A stretch of DNA of 64,000 nt. Source: Campylorhamphus procurvoides. Its lineage: Eukaryota > Chordata > Aves > Passeriformes > Dendrocolaptidae. Of this stretch, positions 10,542 through 21,950 are shown one piece after another (position 1 is the stretch's first letter; the number at the start of each line of letters is the position of its first letter). The notes below the pieces were generated by a model that saw only the letters and a list, made by a program, of their open reading frames with translations, did no database searches and was not told where the DNA came from. Both the position numbers and the translations under genes were made by a program. Location: contig WBMV01008320.1 in NCBI GenBank assembly GCA_013396655.1, positions 62,001-126,000 on the forward strand, written 5' to 3'.

Positions 10542-12639
10542 TGTTCATATTTGGAATGAATACTTTTGTCAAGAGGTGGGTGGGTGCTGGGAGCTCTGCC
10601 TATGCAAAGACTTGGCTTTCTCCTGTTTTATTAAAGGATGAAATGCTAGCGGTCTTTCAGTACCAAAATGATCACAAGTGGCTGAATTCTTCCCTAAGAA
10701 TGTTTTTTTATTGTTAGTATCGTTTGGTCTTGCATACCATTTGGCAGGGGCAGTAGTTGACTGGGCCTTTGAAGGAACAAGAGGTATCTGAGATGCTATT
10801 CCTTTATCTGCAGTGTCTGAAACTTCTTCAGTGCTGAAACATCAGGTCAATCCCTCAAAGAAATTTAAAAAATACTGCATATCATTAGTCTAAGGTGTTT
10901 AAACTGCCACAAGGCAGCTCAGAATGTTAGTATGATTTGGTTTTGAAGTGATGCTTGTGATCTCACATTTGGAACTGAGTCAAGTCCTCCACTTTCTTTT
11001 GGACGAACATTCATTTTTTGTCTTGTTTTCTCCCAGTTTACTTATTTTGCTTCTCTTTTTGAGCTACTTGCCTCATCACAGATAGCAAAAGTAGGTTATT
11101 TGGCCTTATATGTGGTGATTCTTTATTTTTTGTAGTGTATATCTCAGTCTAGATCGAGACCCAATTAAGCTTTCTAAATCTTCAGAATTGTTAGCTGAAA
11201 TGCCGATTAGCTGGAAGAGACAAGATATTGCTCAATAGTGATGTAGGTGCAGAGAGGTGTAGTTGGTGGGGGTGGTGTTAGAATCATTTTACTGTCAAAG
11301 ACACATTATGATGACTGTATTTAGCACTGACTTCTTTCATTCAAATCACTGTCCAGACATTAAGGTCAAAAGTATGTCTGGCTCCCAACCATCATCCTCC
11401 TTCCTCCAGGGCTATTTAAATAAGGAAAGCAGAGCAGGCATGAAGAACTTCCCTAGTGCAAGCTAGGCAGCAGAAATGAGATGGAATAGCGGTCCTGTCA
11501 CTACGAAGACCACAAATATTGCACAATGCTACATACAGCTATCAGAAACAGCTCTTCAAGAGGAGATATGGGGTGAAGATGATCACATACTTTGCCTTCC
11601 AAACTGACCCCCAGATCTGTTTAGCATTCTAAAGAACCGTTGCAGACTTCTGGGGGAAGAGGATTGAGAGGAAGAGATGAGACTGTGATTTTTATCTTTC
11701 TGGTTTGCAACATAGTTCTGAGGAATGTCATGACTTTTTCAGTCCCAGATCTGTAGCATCAGAGTTGGTACACCTCTTTAGCTCCTCCAGAAGAGCCAAC
11801 CTAGTGTTCGCACAAAAGTCGGAATTGTTTGCAGGGAAGGCTGGTATTCTTGTTGTGGAAGTGCAATTCTGTGATTTGAGCAGTTGATTTTATCTGTGTT
11901 TAAAGATGCAGCAAAAATTTAATACACTATTTGAAATAGATTAGTGTTTTGTTTAGTCCTTCATACAATTACTAAACAGTGAAATATATTAGAGTAATCA
12001 AAAGTTAATTACATTTATGAACAAAACAACTGATTTGGTGTAAAGGCTGTGTCAGGTACAATTACTGTTTTCCTATGTGAGAAACAGAATTTGGATCTAT
12101 TAGGGGGAAAAAAAGCATCCAGATAAAAGACACATAATGTGCTTTCTTACTGCAATTGCCTAAAGAAAGTAAGAACACTATTAATCAGTTTCTTTCTCAT
12201 TGGGTGTTGGACATGTTCATTTGCCTGTGACATTTAGCTACTGTATTTTTTCCTGCTTGGGTGTCTCTTGTACCAACCTTTGTCGGTATGATTGACAGAC
12301 ATTAATGTTAAAAGGAATTCTGTATCCTGCTCCAGTGAAATCAACAGAGCAGTGGGAATGGCCTGCCTACGGTATGTATCAGAGTGTCTCAGTGTAACTG
12401 GTTAGAAGCTATACAATTTTATTTTTCCCCACAGAACTGAGCTAATATGATATGCTACAGTCCTCAACCTTTTTTTCTGCAGAGCCAACCCTGAGCTTCA
12501 ACATTACTCTCTCAATTCTGGAATTCAGAGAGAGGATATACAGAGGAGTCCCTCAAAGGTCAGTCAAGTAGTTTTCTGCTCTCCTTTAGGAATGGTACAG
12601 CCAGATCCAGGTTGATCCCTGCAGGCTTAGTCAAATGTG

Positions 12640-13330
12640 TTTGTACTTGCTTCCCCAGTCTCCTGAGTTTGGGGTCAGGGTTCTATACAGCAGGAGCCCA
12701 TCGAAACAACTTTGATGTAGGACAGTAATGAATGCAGTGGTGAGGGAAAAAGCACTCAGCACCAAGCTGTAAAAGGCTAACCTTATGGTCACAGGGCCTG
12801 GAGCAAACACTGAGCAGTAAGAGCTGAGTGACAGTATGCAGCTGTACAGGCTATATGCCATCGCTGAGCAAGCTCGGTGTAGCCACTCAGGCCAGCCTTG
12901 GTCAGTCAAAGTCAGCTTCAGGTTCTCGTGTGCTGTGTGGAGCTGCTGACCACACAGCAGAGCGAGCCTGGCACCGCCCTGGCAGCACCAGAGCTGGGGG
13001 GTTCTGCTTTGCTTCATGCCACTGAGCTAACCCATGCCGGACAGATCTAGATGGGTGTTGCAGACTGGGTTCCTCCTGATGGTAGAGGTATTTAGATCAG
13101 ACACCGTGGAGCACAGGTCCTACGTTCTTTATTGCCCACAGTCAGGGTTGCTCTGTGCCCACAGACAGGGTTGCTCTGGTGCAGACCCACCAAGTGTGTG
13201 TGCTGTGCTCCACAGCCCCTCTGTTATTGGCCTCTGTTACACATGGCCCCTGCCATGTAAAGGAAGTAAAATCTGTTCTCTTCCCCAGGCACTGCTGCAT
13301 CACCACTCTCTTTTTGTTAGTTAATCCCAC
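12640..13330 (-). mobile_element. Possible decayed LTR-like segment
   Basis: This patch is less AT-rich than its surroundings. On the minus strand it has GGGCAATAAAGAACG (13124-13138), a polyadenylation-type signal of the kind found in LTRs. A 23-base imperfect tandem duplication (13134-13156 and 13157-13179) sits beside it. I cannot define TG/CA ends or target duplications and recognise no family. The 128-codon minus-strand frame here has no known resemblance. Confidence 0.25.
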
Positions 13331-14246
13331 TTTTTGTACCATCTTCAGGGAGAAATTTTGATGATAATGTGAGGAAGTTGCTGTAGAGAGAAATGTGTCA
13401 GTATCTTCTAGGAGCTGAAACTTGAGCTTCCATGTTTTCAATATATGATATGTAACATTATCAGAGTGTTGGCATAAAGCCTCATGTTATTAAAAATGTA
13501 CATGGAATGAGATGTGGCTTTTTCTGCTCCTTTCACAAACAGTATGAGAGGTCATTTATTATTCTCTCTGTACCTGGAGGACTCCTTCCCTCCAGTTACT
13601 GTTGAGTGTGCAGGCATAATGAGGCTGCCTGTCATTTTTATTTTTTTTCATTTATATGGATGATTTTCAAAGTAAAACTCTTACCACAGCTTCAGGCCAA
13701 AAGCTTTCTCCTTGAGTCACAGCTCCTATAATTTTTTCCCCTCAGGCACAGTGATCCTTAGCTAGTCAGGAAAGCAGGTGCAAAAATGAATAGGTCATTA
13801 GGAGATTCTCTGAATGGCAAACCTCTGAAGTCATCCCAAGTGCTATTTGCCATGCATGAAGATAAAACTCGGTGAGTTTCAGGAGGTGCTAATTATGTGC
13901 TTGGTCTGATATTTATCTGCTGTTGGAGCTCTTGTTCCCAGAATACAGCAACCTCTTTTGCAGCATAGTTCAATAAAGTTGCCAGAGCTCAGTGAACCAA
14001 ATAGGGTTGACAGATTTTGGCATTTTATTCCCTTCAATGCAAGAACATTGCATTACAACACAAATTGGTACCTCACTTTGCGCCTTACTTTGCCATAGCA
14101 CAGTGATACAGTGGTGTTGATCTATGGGCTTTTCTTAAAATTGTATTTTGGCAACTTATTCCCTGTAGAACAAATAGCAACTGTAGGACTTTTATTTACC
14201 ATCAGCCTTTGGTTTTTGATTGTCTGTTTACATTAATGCAATAGTG

Positions 14247-14266
14247 TATATATATATATATATATA
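14247..14266. repeat. TA dinucleotide microsatellite
   Basis: About ten uninterrupted TA units, followed by further TATA-rich sequence to about 14281. Confidence 0.9.
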
Positions 14267-17200
14267 CATGTAAGTGTATATAATCCTTTCATTATTTTAA
14301 CCAACATACATAGAAGGTGACCTTGGGGGAAAAAGCAAATGTTTAATGCAGTGAATTAAATAATAAAAGATTGTAAACTTTAATGAATATTCATGGAGTT
14401 AAATAAGATAATAGACCACACATCAAGAAATAATGTGGCTTCCTGCTATGACTTCCAGTGTAGCTTAACATGTTTCAAAGAGCTTCTAGTGTCAAGAATT
14501 GTATTTTAATTTTTAATTTTCACACTTTCTCAAAGCACAGATTTTTTAGTGCATGTTTCTGAACTCATTTGGGGTGCTATTATTGGTTTATTATTATATA
14601 CTTCAGAAGCACTGCAATGATGAAAGGATTTTTCACATAATCTTTGATTGGTTTTTGCTTTTTTTAAGCTGCCAGAGAGTCAGAGTTTCTTTCTTTTACA
14701 ATAGGTCCTAAACAGCTGCCACAGAGTGGAAGTAAACACTTTATCTTCAATATCTGATGTTATAAGGGAACAGAAATATGATACTTAGTATAACTTTTTC
14801 TTAAAGAGTTTTTTATTTCACAGATAATTCACAGAACTGCTGGAGGCATACATTTTTATGATTAACAGGATAAAACAATTACTCTGTAACTTGGGATATT
14901 TTAATATCAATTACAGATATTTAATATTTCCTTGGATAGTGTGTTGCCTATAGGACAAAAAATAATCATGTCTTACTAGTAACAGTCTGAATTAGGGCCA
15001 TATCCAGATTAAAAAAATCCTTAATTTTGCTGGCCACAAATAAATTCCAGCATGAGTATGACATTTTATCTCCTGTTAGAGAAAACAGAGATCTAACACG
15101 CTCTGGAGCTTGGAGAATGAGTCAGCTCAATTTCAAGTAAACCTCTAGGCTATATCTGTACTAGGAAGAATCAATAGAAGGAAATATTCCTGGCCACTGC
15201 AACTCATTTTTACTTTCAGTCGTTGCTGACCAGGGCTCGCTCACTAACAAAAAGATTCTGGTCCTATCTCAGCAGTTGAGAACCAGTTAAGAACCTTTGG
15301 CTTAATGTAAAACCTTGAAGAAGAGTTACTTGCCTTTATAGCTGAGGATTATCTAGAGAATTGGGTTCCAAGAATTGGTCCTCTGGCTCCACAGTGGTGG
15401 AATGCCGCACAGGTCAGTGTGATAGTGCTTCAAAGAGGGTGCACAGACACAAGAAGTGTTCTTAGACCACATTTATTTTCAGCTGAGATTGGTCCTTGTA
15501 CACCAACCTCTGGAGCAGGTTGCTAGTGTCATAATTATGTAAGTGGTCCATATACACTCAAAGTGCCTCAGTGCCCTGAAATACCTTGCACTGCTAGTGC
15601 ACTGGCATTTAGGGGGTAAATACTGAATGGCCATGGAGCAAAACTGAACTGGTTTACAACATTAACCAGGTTTTAAAAATAATTGCTAAAGACCAAACCC
15701 AGTAAAAATTGATGTAACATTTCAATCAGCTTCATTGGTCAAATAAGATGAATTTGCTACATGCTTATTTAGGCTCAAGGTTCGGATGTTAACAAAAATG
15801 TTTCCTGTAAAACACAAGTTCATTACTGAGAAAAATGAATGAAGAGCAGAATTAAAATGATTTCAGAAACTGTGACCGAATGTCGTTGTGACTCAGATCA
15901 GTGGTGCCAAATGGTTTTCTGAAGCTTTTAGGACAGTGACCATCTTTTTTATTATGTATTTGTACAAAGTGTAATACAACAGGACTCTTTCTGCCCCTGG
16001 GACTCTTACCATTGCAATTTACCTCCATTAGTGAAAAAAAAAAAGATAGGAAAGAAGAAAGAAAGAAAATGGCAGTCTTCCTTGAACATTTGTAAAATAT
16101 ATGGCAAATATTAGGAATACTTTCAAAACCTTTATCTTTTCAAGTATGGAAGTACGGTTAATTTGAGTTAATTCCATTCATGCAAGGAATATCTATATAT
16201 TAGGTACCTAAGAAAAATTACGTGATTTTGTTACAGAAGGGCATATTCAGCAAAATAAATCTCTTCATTTTCTGCACCACTTCCTTAAGGCTGGAAAAAT
16301 TGCTGTAATATCAGCTGCATCTTCACTGTTACTGTAGTAAGCACTATTAACCTGAAGAAGTTGATGGCTGACTTTAGAAGATTCTAATGTCAATTTAAAT
16401 AAGGTTTTCATCTCTTCTTGGCTGTGAAGGACTACACTGATTAAAATGTCCACAGGAAAGCAATATACAAACTAAATTGGTCTCAGTTCTGCCAGACCTT
16501 CTTCCTCATTCATCAAAACTGAACTAAAGCAGACAACTTCATTTCTTTCTCAGTTTAAGTTTTGGCAAAGTAATCACATTGGATGAAGCTATGTGGTCTT
16601 ATATTTATTGGAAATATTAATACACGTGATAAAGAAAAATGAATAATTTATTGTTGTGTGTTTTCATTGTGCTTCGTAAGATGTTACAGTTTCAAGCACT
16701 TGCATAAATAATGAATGCTTTTTTCTTCTTAAGGTAATATTCTATAAGAAAACACAGGTAAACCTCCCTTGCTTTCTGCAGATGTTTGAAATCAGAATCT
16801 GTTAAAATCACTTGGTCCAAATTTACTTTGCAACAACTACCTCCCTATCAATTATGTCAGCGTTGCTGTCTAAGCCTAGCAGAAAAAAGGCATTAGAAGA
16901 GAAATTCTAATGAGAGAGAGGCAATAGTGTGAGACATAAGGACTCTCCTTATATATGACTGCACTTGTTTTTTCCTCTTAAGGCCTGAAATTCCCCACTT
17001 ACATGTTTTTGAGGTGTGCCTTATTGATAAATGAGGAGCCTGTTACCCCCAGGTACAACACCAAGCCCATGTGTACCAGCTCTGCCACACTGACACTGGT
17101 TTGCATAGGAACAGATCAGTGTGAAGTAAAGCAGCCTGGAAGTTGCTTTACCTTCCATGAAGAGCATAGTGAAGATAAAGCAAAGAAGCCACAGCAGTAG

Positions 17201-20119
17201 GCCTTTTGGCTGTGTTTATTTTGAAGCCTGACATAGTTTGTCAGCCCCACGGGAGCATGCAAGAGCCAGGAGATCAGCTCTAGCTTGGTCTCAGAGCTGC
17301 CAAAGGGAGGAGGTGGCAGCCATCGTGATACAGAGTGCATGGGCTGAGCCAAGAGGTAACACTACAGCCCAAGGCTCATTGACCAGGGCAGAGCACCAGT
17401 GGTTGTTGGGTAAGAGTACAAGAAGTCAGAGAGGATTACTGTTTTTTTTCAGGCTAGGCTTAGCTTTGAAAAAGCTTGGGAACAACTCCTCCAATTCAAA
17501 ATAGCATGGGAAGAAAGGGAATGTGATGATCCCAGGTGTCCTCCTTGCTGTCTAGCAGTCTGAGGCTCAGATGGAAGTAGTTTCTAACTTTTAAAGGGTG
17601 TGAGAGTTTTCCTGGCTTCTCCAGAAGTGCCACACTTTAGGGCATTGCATTTTATTTTACTACATATGTGGAATATTTTCTAATGTGGAAAATTATCTAA
17701 TAATTTAATGTATTTATTTATACTCTTAATCATGCAACATCAGCCTCATTGTCCATCACATGAACTTTGATAACTGGCCTAAAACTTAACTATATTAGAA
17801 TTCTTTTATTCATGAACCAAGCAATTATCGCCATGTGGACAAAAAAAAAGGCATTCTAAACATACGTATCTTAAAGGTGCCAGGGCTGGCTAACCAGCCA
17901 GAGGGAAAAACCCCCCAGAATCTGAGATGCCCCCAATGCCACACACACTCATCCCATTATGTATTGGAGTACCTATGTGGCTAAAGATTACAGGCTTGAT
18001 AATGAAGCTAAAATGACCCCTCAGTTTTGAAGAACACTTTTTAAGCCATTCTTTAATATAATTCCTAGTTCAAATTGTGACAAAAATAGATGGCTCATAT
18101 GCGAAAAAGTTTGCAGTGTTTAACTTACTATATTATTAATAAGGTATTATGCAAACACCCAGAAATGAGAATGGAAACACAGGGCTCCATCAGCCTTGAA
18201 AGCTTACAGTTTTGATAATGTGCTCTTTTTTTGGCTGTTTACTTCCTACAATACACAAACCAACCTAATGATCTACTAAGTAATTTTTCAAATGTTAATT
18301 AATTTTTAAAATTTGGAGTCATTTTGGCAACAAATTTCTCCTAGCTATACCTGGATACCGTTAATTGATTTTAGGTGGAGAAAGAATATATTTAAACACA
18401 ACATAATCTAATTTCAGACAGAAATCAATTATATATTTATCATGTTACTGTTCAGGCTGAATTGCAATTTAAAATCTATGAAATATTTTGCTATATTTAC
18501 TTAAAAGAAAACGTTATCAAGTTGCATTAAAACTAAATATTATGTCTTTAATTTTGTTGAACTATTGAAAAAAGTCCAAAGTGGAATCTCTGAAAGATGC
18601 AGAGATTGTGTCATTTCCATCAAGACTCAAGTCTGGTAGTAAAAACTTTGTTAATTTTTAGTTGTGTTTTTCTAGACTCATATTTTAGCACTGTATGGGG
18701 ACTGCAATAACATGTCAGGCCAACAACATAGAACAGTATTTTCAAATGTTAAAATTTAAGTAGGACACCAAGAGCAATTATGAGAAGTGTATAATCCATA
18801 AAAATGTCCTCACAATTAATAGAGATGGTGAAAAACTACTCAATACGACCACAATCAGTGTGTTCCACTACAGACAAGGTATTTTGAAAATGTCTTCTTT
18901 ATTGCTGAGTAAATTGATTCCCTTTCTAATGGGCAAATAATACTTTTCATATTTACATTCAATACAACCTACTGCCATATTAGCTACCCTACTATTAACA
19001 AACCAGGGCTAAAAGAAATTATTAAAACTAAAAATATTGAGAATTGTTAGCTCAATTTTAGTTTGGTTAGCTAGATCAGCTTTACAAAAAAAAAGCAAAC
19101 TCACAAAAATATTTGAGGATTATTCCAGTCAGTGTAGGAGCTATTCTAAAATGAAGACGTATATAATTCAATGTTTTTGCCATGTTCTTTTCTTTGTATA
19201 GGCCTTGAAACGATGCATATCTAAAGTGTATATTAGTGATGCTGCAGTACTGATTCCATTTATGTGAGATGCGCAGTATTTAGCACTTCAACACTGCCTC
19301 CAATTGATCAAGGTAGATAAAACAATTATGAAAATTTCCTGCAATGCAAAAGGTATGCAAAATGTTCAGTGAAAAAAAGTCCCTCGAGGCAGATCTGTAT
19401 TACAGTTTCAAAATGAAATGGCTTGTTCATTTTCAACATTTGTGTTTTGGTTTGACAGTAGGGTAAATTACTGGGAAACTATTTGACTTCTTCAGGTGTC
19501 TGTGCTAGCTATGCAAAATATGCTCATGTGGGTACATAAAAATGAGAGGTTGAATGAGAATCCCTTAAAGGATAGGGAAACAATTTATTATTATCATTGT
19601 TATTTATGTGTTGTAGCCGAGCACTGTAATATGCCTTTGAAAATGGTGGGGTTTGGCAAAATGCTTAATTAGTGCTTTTAATAATAAAAGTCAAAAAATA
19701 ACGGTGAAAAATCCACTCACTGAGAAAGAGAGGAAATGTTTATCATATAATGCTGTAAACTGATGTAAAATGCTCTGATCAGTTACGTATTACAACAGAT
19801 ACCATCAGAAGACACTATCTACACTGCATTTTATATTTGAAAACTAATGGCCTGAAACTGCCAAGATCTGAGTTACTTGTATAATATCACTCAGATGAAT
19901 AAGGGCTGTTCATGGAATTGTCAAGAGCAGATAATGTCAAACCGATCTACTTTCCTTCCATAACATGGTTGCAAGCCTTGTAAATGGGAGAGACTCAGTA
20001 GGTGATGGATCATAAAGCTTTAAGCAAATCTCATCCAATATAGGGAACAGAAATGTGGTTTTTTACTGAGAGAGGGTAAACTGGATGGAAAACTGCAGCT
20101 ATAACCACAACAATGTTCA

Positions 20120-20392
20120 CTGCCAAGCAACAGGACAAGAGGAAATGGGCAGAAACTGATGCAAAGAAGTTCCACCTCAATATGAGCAGGAACTTTACTA
20201 TGCGGGTGACTGAGCACTGGAACAGGTTGCTCAGAAAGGTCGTGGAGTCTCCCTGACGGGAGGTATTCAAGAACCATCTGGACACAATCATGTGCCGTGT
20301 GCTCTGGGTTGACCCTGCTTGACAGGGAGGTTGGACCAGATGACCCTCTGTGGTCCCTTCAACGTTATCCACTCTTGTTAATTCTATGGCTC
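20120..20392 (+). mobile_element. CR1 LINE fragment (3' end)
   Basis: A longer CR1 3' portion. It has the block GGACAAGAGGAAATGGGCAG, then GAAGTTCCACCTCAATATGA, GAACAGGTTGCTCAGAAAGG, and the end motif TTGGACCAGATGACC before CCTTCAACG and ATTCTATGGC. Order and spacing fit the avian CR1 3' consensus I remember. It is diverged and cannot encode protein. Confidence 0.88.
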
Positions 20393-20402
20393 AGTATTAA
20401 GT

Positions 20403-20426
20403 AAAAACAAACAAACAAACAAACAC
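20403..20426. repeat. CAAA simple repeat
   Basis: A run of about five AAAC/CAAA units directly after the CR1 tail. A short repeat at a CR1 3' terminus is common. Confidence 0.8.
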
Positions 20427-20833
20427 CAACAGAAACAAAACCAAACAGGTGGCATCTGTCACTTATTTGTAGAGGACACAAACCAGGACCAAGTTCTTGG
20501 CCAGCCCTTTTGCGGGCCAGGTTGTGAGTTTAGAAGGCAAGGACAGCCGAGGGAGCCCTGCAGAGCGCGCCAGAGCGGGACAAGCGCGCCATTACGAGGA
20601 GTAAGCCCGGGCCAGTCCGTACTGCCTGCGGTCTCTCGGTGTCGATCTTTTGGCCCCGGTTTCCGTGCCGACTGCGGCAGGAGCTGCTCTCTGTGCCGCT
20701 GCCCCACAGTGCCCCCGCCCGGTGCCCTGCATGGCCGGCCCTGGCCGTACCCCCGAGCGCGTACCCGCAGCCCTCCCCAGGCCCGGGCCCGGGCCCAGGC
20801 CCCACCCTGCCCCAGGCGGGCGGGGGGCGGTGC

Positions 20834-20834
20834 N
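20834..20834. other. Single N in the NUBPL CpG island
   Basis: One ambiguous base in very GC-rich sequence just upstream of the likely first exon. Unlike the N at 8568, I see no repeated block on its two sides. It may be a polished gap of unknown real size. Confidence 0.9.
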
Positions 20835-20909
20835 GCTCAGCAGCGGTGTCGCTGCCGGAGGGGATGCGGCCGCGCGGTCTGGGTCTGGGTCTAGGGCTGG
20901 GCAGAGGAG

Positions 20910-20942
20910 ATGGCCCTGCCCGGTTATTGCCGGGATCCGTGT
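20910..20942 (+). CDS. NUBPL: NUBPL exon 1 candidate (unresolved)
   Basis: Best guess at the first coding exon, which should carry the start of the mitochondrial targeting sequence. Exon 2 enters in phase 0, so exon 1 must end on a whole codon. The strongest donor in the island is GTGAGT at 20943. In phase 0 with it, an in-frame TAG at 20892 is followed by ATG at 20910, giving 11 residues beginning MALPGYC. A rival start is ATG at 20864 in another frame, whose 25 codons begin MRPRGLGLGLG and end at a weaker donor, GTGTGT at 20939. Human exon 1 has 36 codons as I recall, so either choice is short. The nearby N may hide or distort the true exon. Confidence 0.35.
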
Positions 20943-21455
20943 GTGAGTGCCCGGGCGCTGCCCGCAATGTGCGGGGCCCGCGGGCCGCTCCCCCGCCGCG
21001 GCAATCCCGGAGAGGATCCCGCTGGCAGGGCCGGGGCAGGGACCGCCCCGTCAGGGGTGTCCGGGCCGCACCGCCTGTGCCGGCCCCTCGCGGCCCGTCC
21101 TGTGCCCCTCTGCTCGCTCTGCTCGGTGTCCCTTGCTCTCGGTACCGAAAACACCGCCGCGTTCTGAAAGCTTCCGATTTCTAAAGCAGTGTGTTGGATT
21201 ATTTCAACACAGGTCCTCGCCCTTTAATTTATTTTTTTTTAGAGTTATGAGTGTTGAGATCGATCATATTTGGGTCTAGACAAAATGCGGGTGGGGGTAT
21301 CTTTAAGTGAGCCCCGTCCCGTCTGGGAGAGCCCCCGTGCCGGGGGTTTTGGACCCGCAGTGGGGATGTCTCAGCGTGCGGGCGGGTCCCCCCGGTCGGC
21401 TCTGCGAAAGCCGCAGATTGGTGCACACCATTCATTTGCTCTCCGATTTTGTTAG
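20943..21455 (+). other. NUBPL: NUBPL intron 1 (as modelled)
   Basis: About 0.5 kb between the proposed donor and the exon 2 acceptor. The left part is CpG-rich; the right ends in a pyrimidine-rich tract before TTTTGTTAG. The intron's left boundary depends on the unresolved exon 1. Confidence 0.4.
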
Positions 21456-21603
21456 TCCTCGAGCTCCGGGGATGCGGCTCTGCGGGATAGACGTGCCCGG
21501 CTGCAGTCCCGAGGGCTGCCCAGGCAGAAGCCCATCGAAGGGGTCAAGCAGGTGGTGGTCTTGGCTTCTGGAAAAGGGGGAGTTGGAAAATCAACTACAG
21601 CAG
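21456..21603 (+). CDS. NUBPL: NUBPL exon 2 (P-loop exon)
   Basis: NUBPL (Ind1) is a mitochondrial matrix P-loop NTPase of the Mrp/NBP35 family that inserts iron-sulfur clusters into respiratory complex I. This 148-nt exon follows acceptor GTTAG; the TAG is itself an in-frame stop, so the coding frame cannot extend further left. It encodes 49 codons plus one base, the same size as human exon 2 from memory. It reads through a basic segment ([17 protein letters not shown]) into [29 protein letters not shown] is the deviant Walker A motif with two lysines. The Gly at 21513-21515 aligns with human Gly56, mutated in complex I deficiency. The donor is GTAAGA. Confidence 0.96.
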
Positions 21604-21710
21604 GTAAGAGCTTTGTTTTGTTTTAAAAAATTGTTGACTTCGCACTTTTGGTATTCGTGGCAGTATTTGGATGCCTGTGTCATTGTGTTAGGACGAGGGT
21701 AAGTGGTTCT

Positions 21711-21950
21711 AAACTAGATGTGAAGAGATGTGGATAAGGTATTGGGAAGAAATTCTTTGCTCTGAGGGTCATGAGGCACTGGAACAATTTGCTCAGAGGA
21801 TACCCCATCCCTGTAAGTGTTCAGGGCCAGGTGGGATAGGGTTTTGCTCAACCTGGTTTAGTGGAAGGTGTCTCTGTGCATGGCAAGGAGTTTGGAGCTG
21901 GGCAGTCTTTAAGGTCCCTTCCAGCCCAAACCGTTCTATGATTTTATGGC
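21711..21950 (+). mobile_element. CR1 LINE fragment (3' end)
   Basis: It contains TGGGAAGAAATTCTTTGCTC, then GAGGCACTGGAACAATTTGC, a segment like CCCCATCCCTGTAAGTGTTC, and finally TTTAAGGTCCCTTCCAGCCC before TTCTATGATTTTATG. This is the ordered 3' end of an avian CR1 element, truncated at the 5' side and diverged. Confidence 0.88.

Larger units (their letters stand above)
8921..20489. other. DTD2-NUBPL intergenic region
   Basis: About 11.5 kb of mostly AT-rich DNA between two divergent promoters. Apart from the listed repeats I see no exon chain and no open frame above about 130 codons. In mammals, as I recall, the single-exon receptor gene GPR33 lies in this interval. No intact receptor-length frame is present here. 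Isolated short frames at 11263-11466, 12631-13025 and 17003-17504 have no recognisable family. Confidence 0.7.
20490..21500. promoter_or_regulatory. CpG island, NUBPL promoter region
   Basis: A block very rich in GC and CpG spans the start of NUBPL, flanked by AT-rich DNA and with no TATA box evident. GC-box-like stretches and a four-run G-quadruplex motif (20881-20901) lie inside. One N at 20834 shows that the assembly is imperfect here. Transcription should run rightward from somewhere between about 20600 and 20900. Confidence 0.8.

Noticed and set aside
13019..13029. Minus-strand TAGCTCAGTGG, a perfect match to the tRNA A-box consensus
   Set aside because: No B box (GGTTCGA type) follows at the right distance and no cloverleaf can be drawn, so this is neither a tRNA gene nor a clear SINE.
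20639..21184. Plus-strand frame of 181 codons in the NUBPL CpG island
   Set aside because: It runs through the N and has low-complexity GC-driven composition. Only a small part near 20864-20938 is a rival for NUBPL exon 1.
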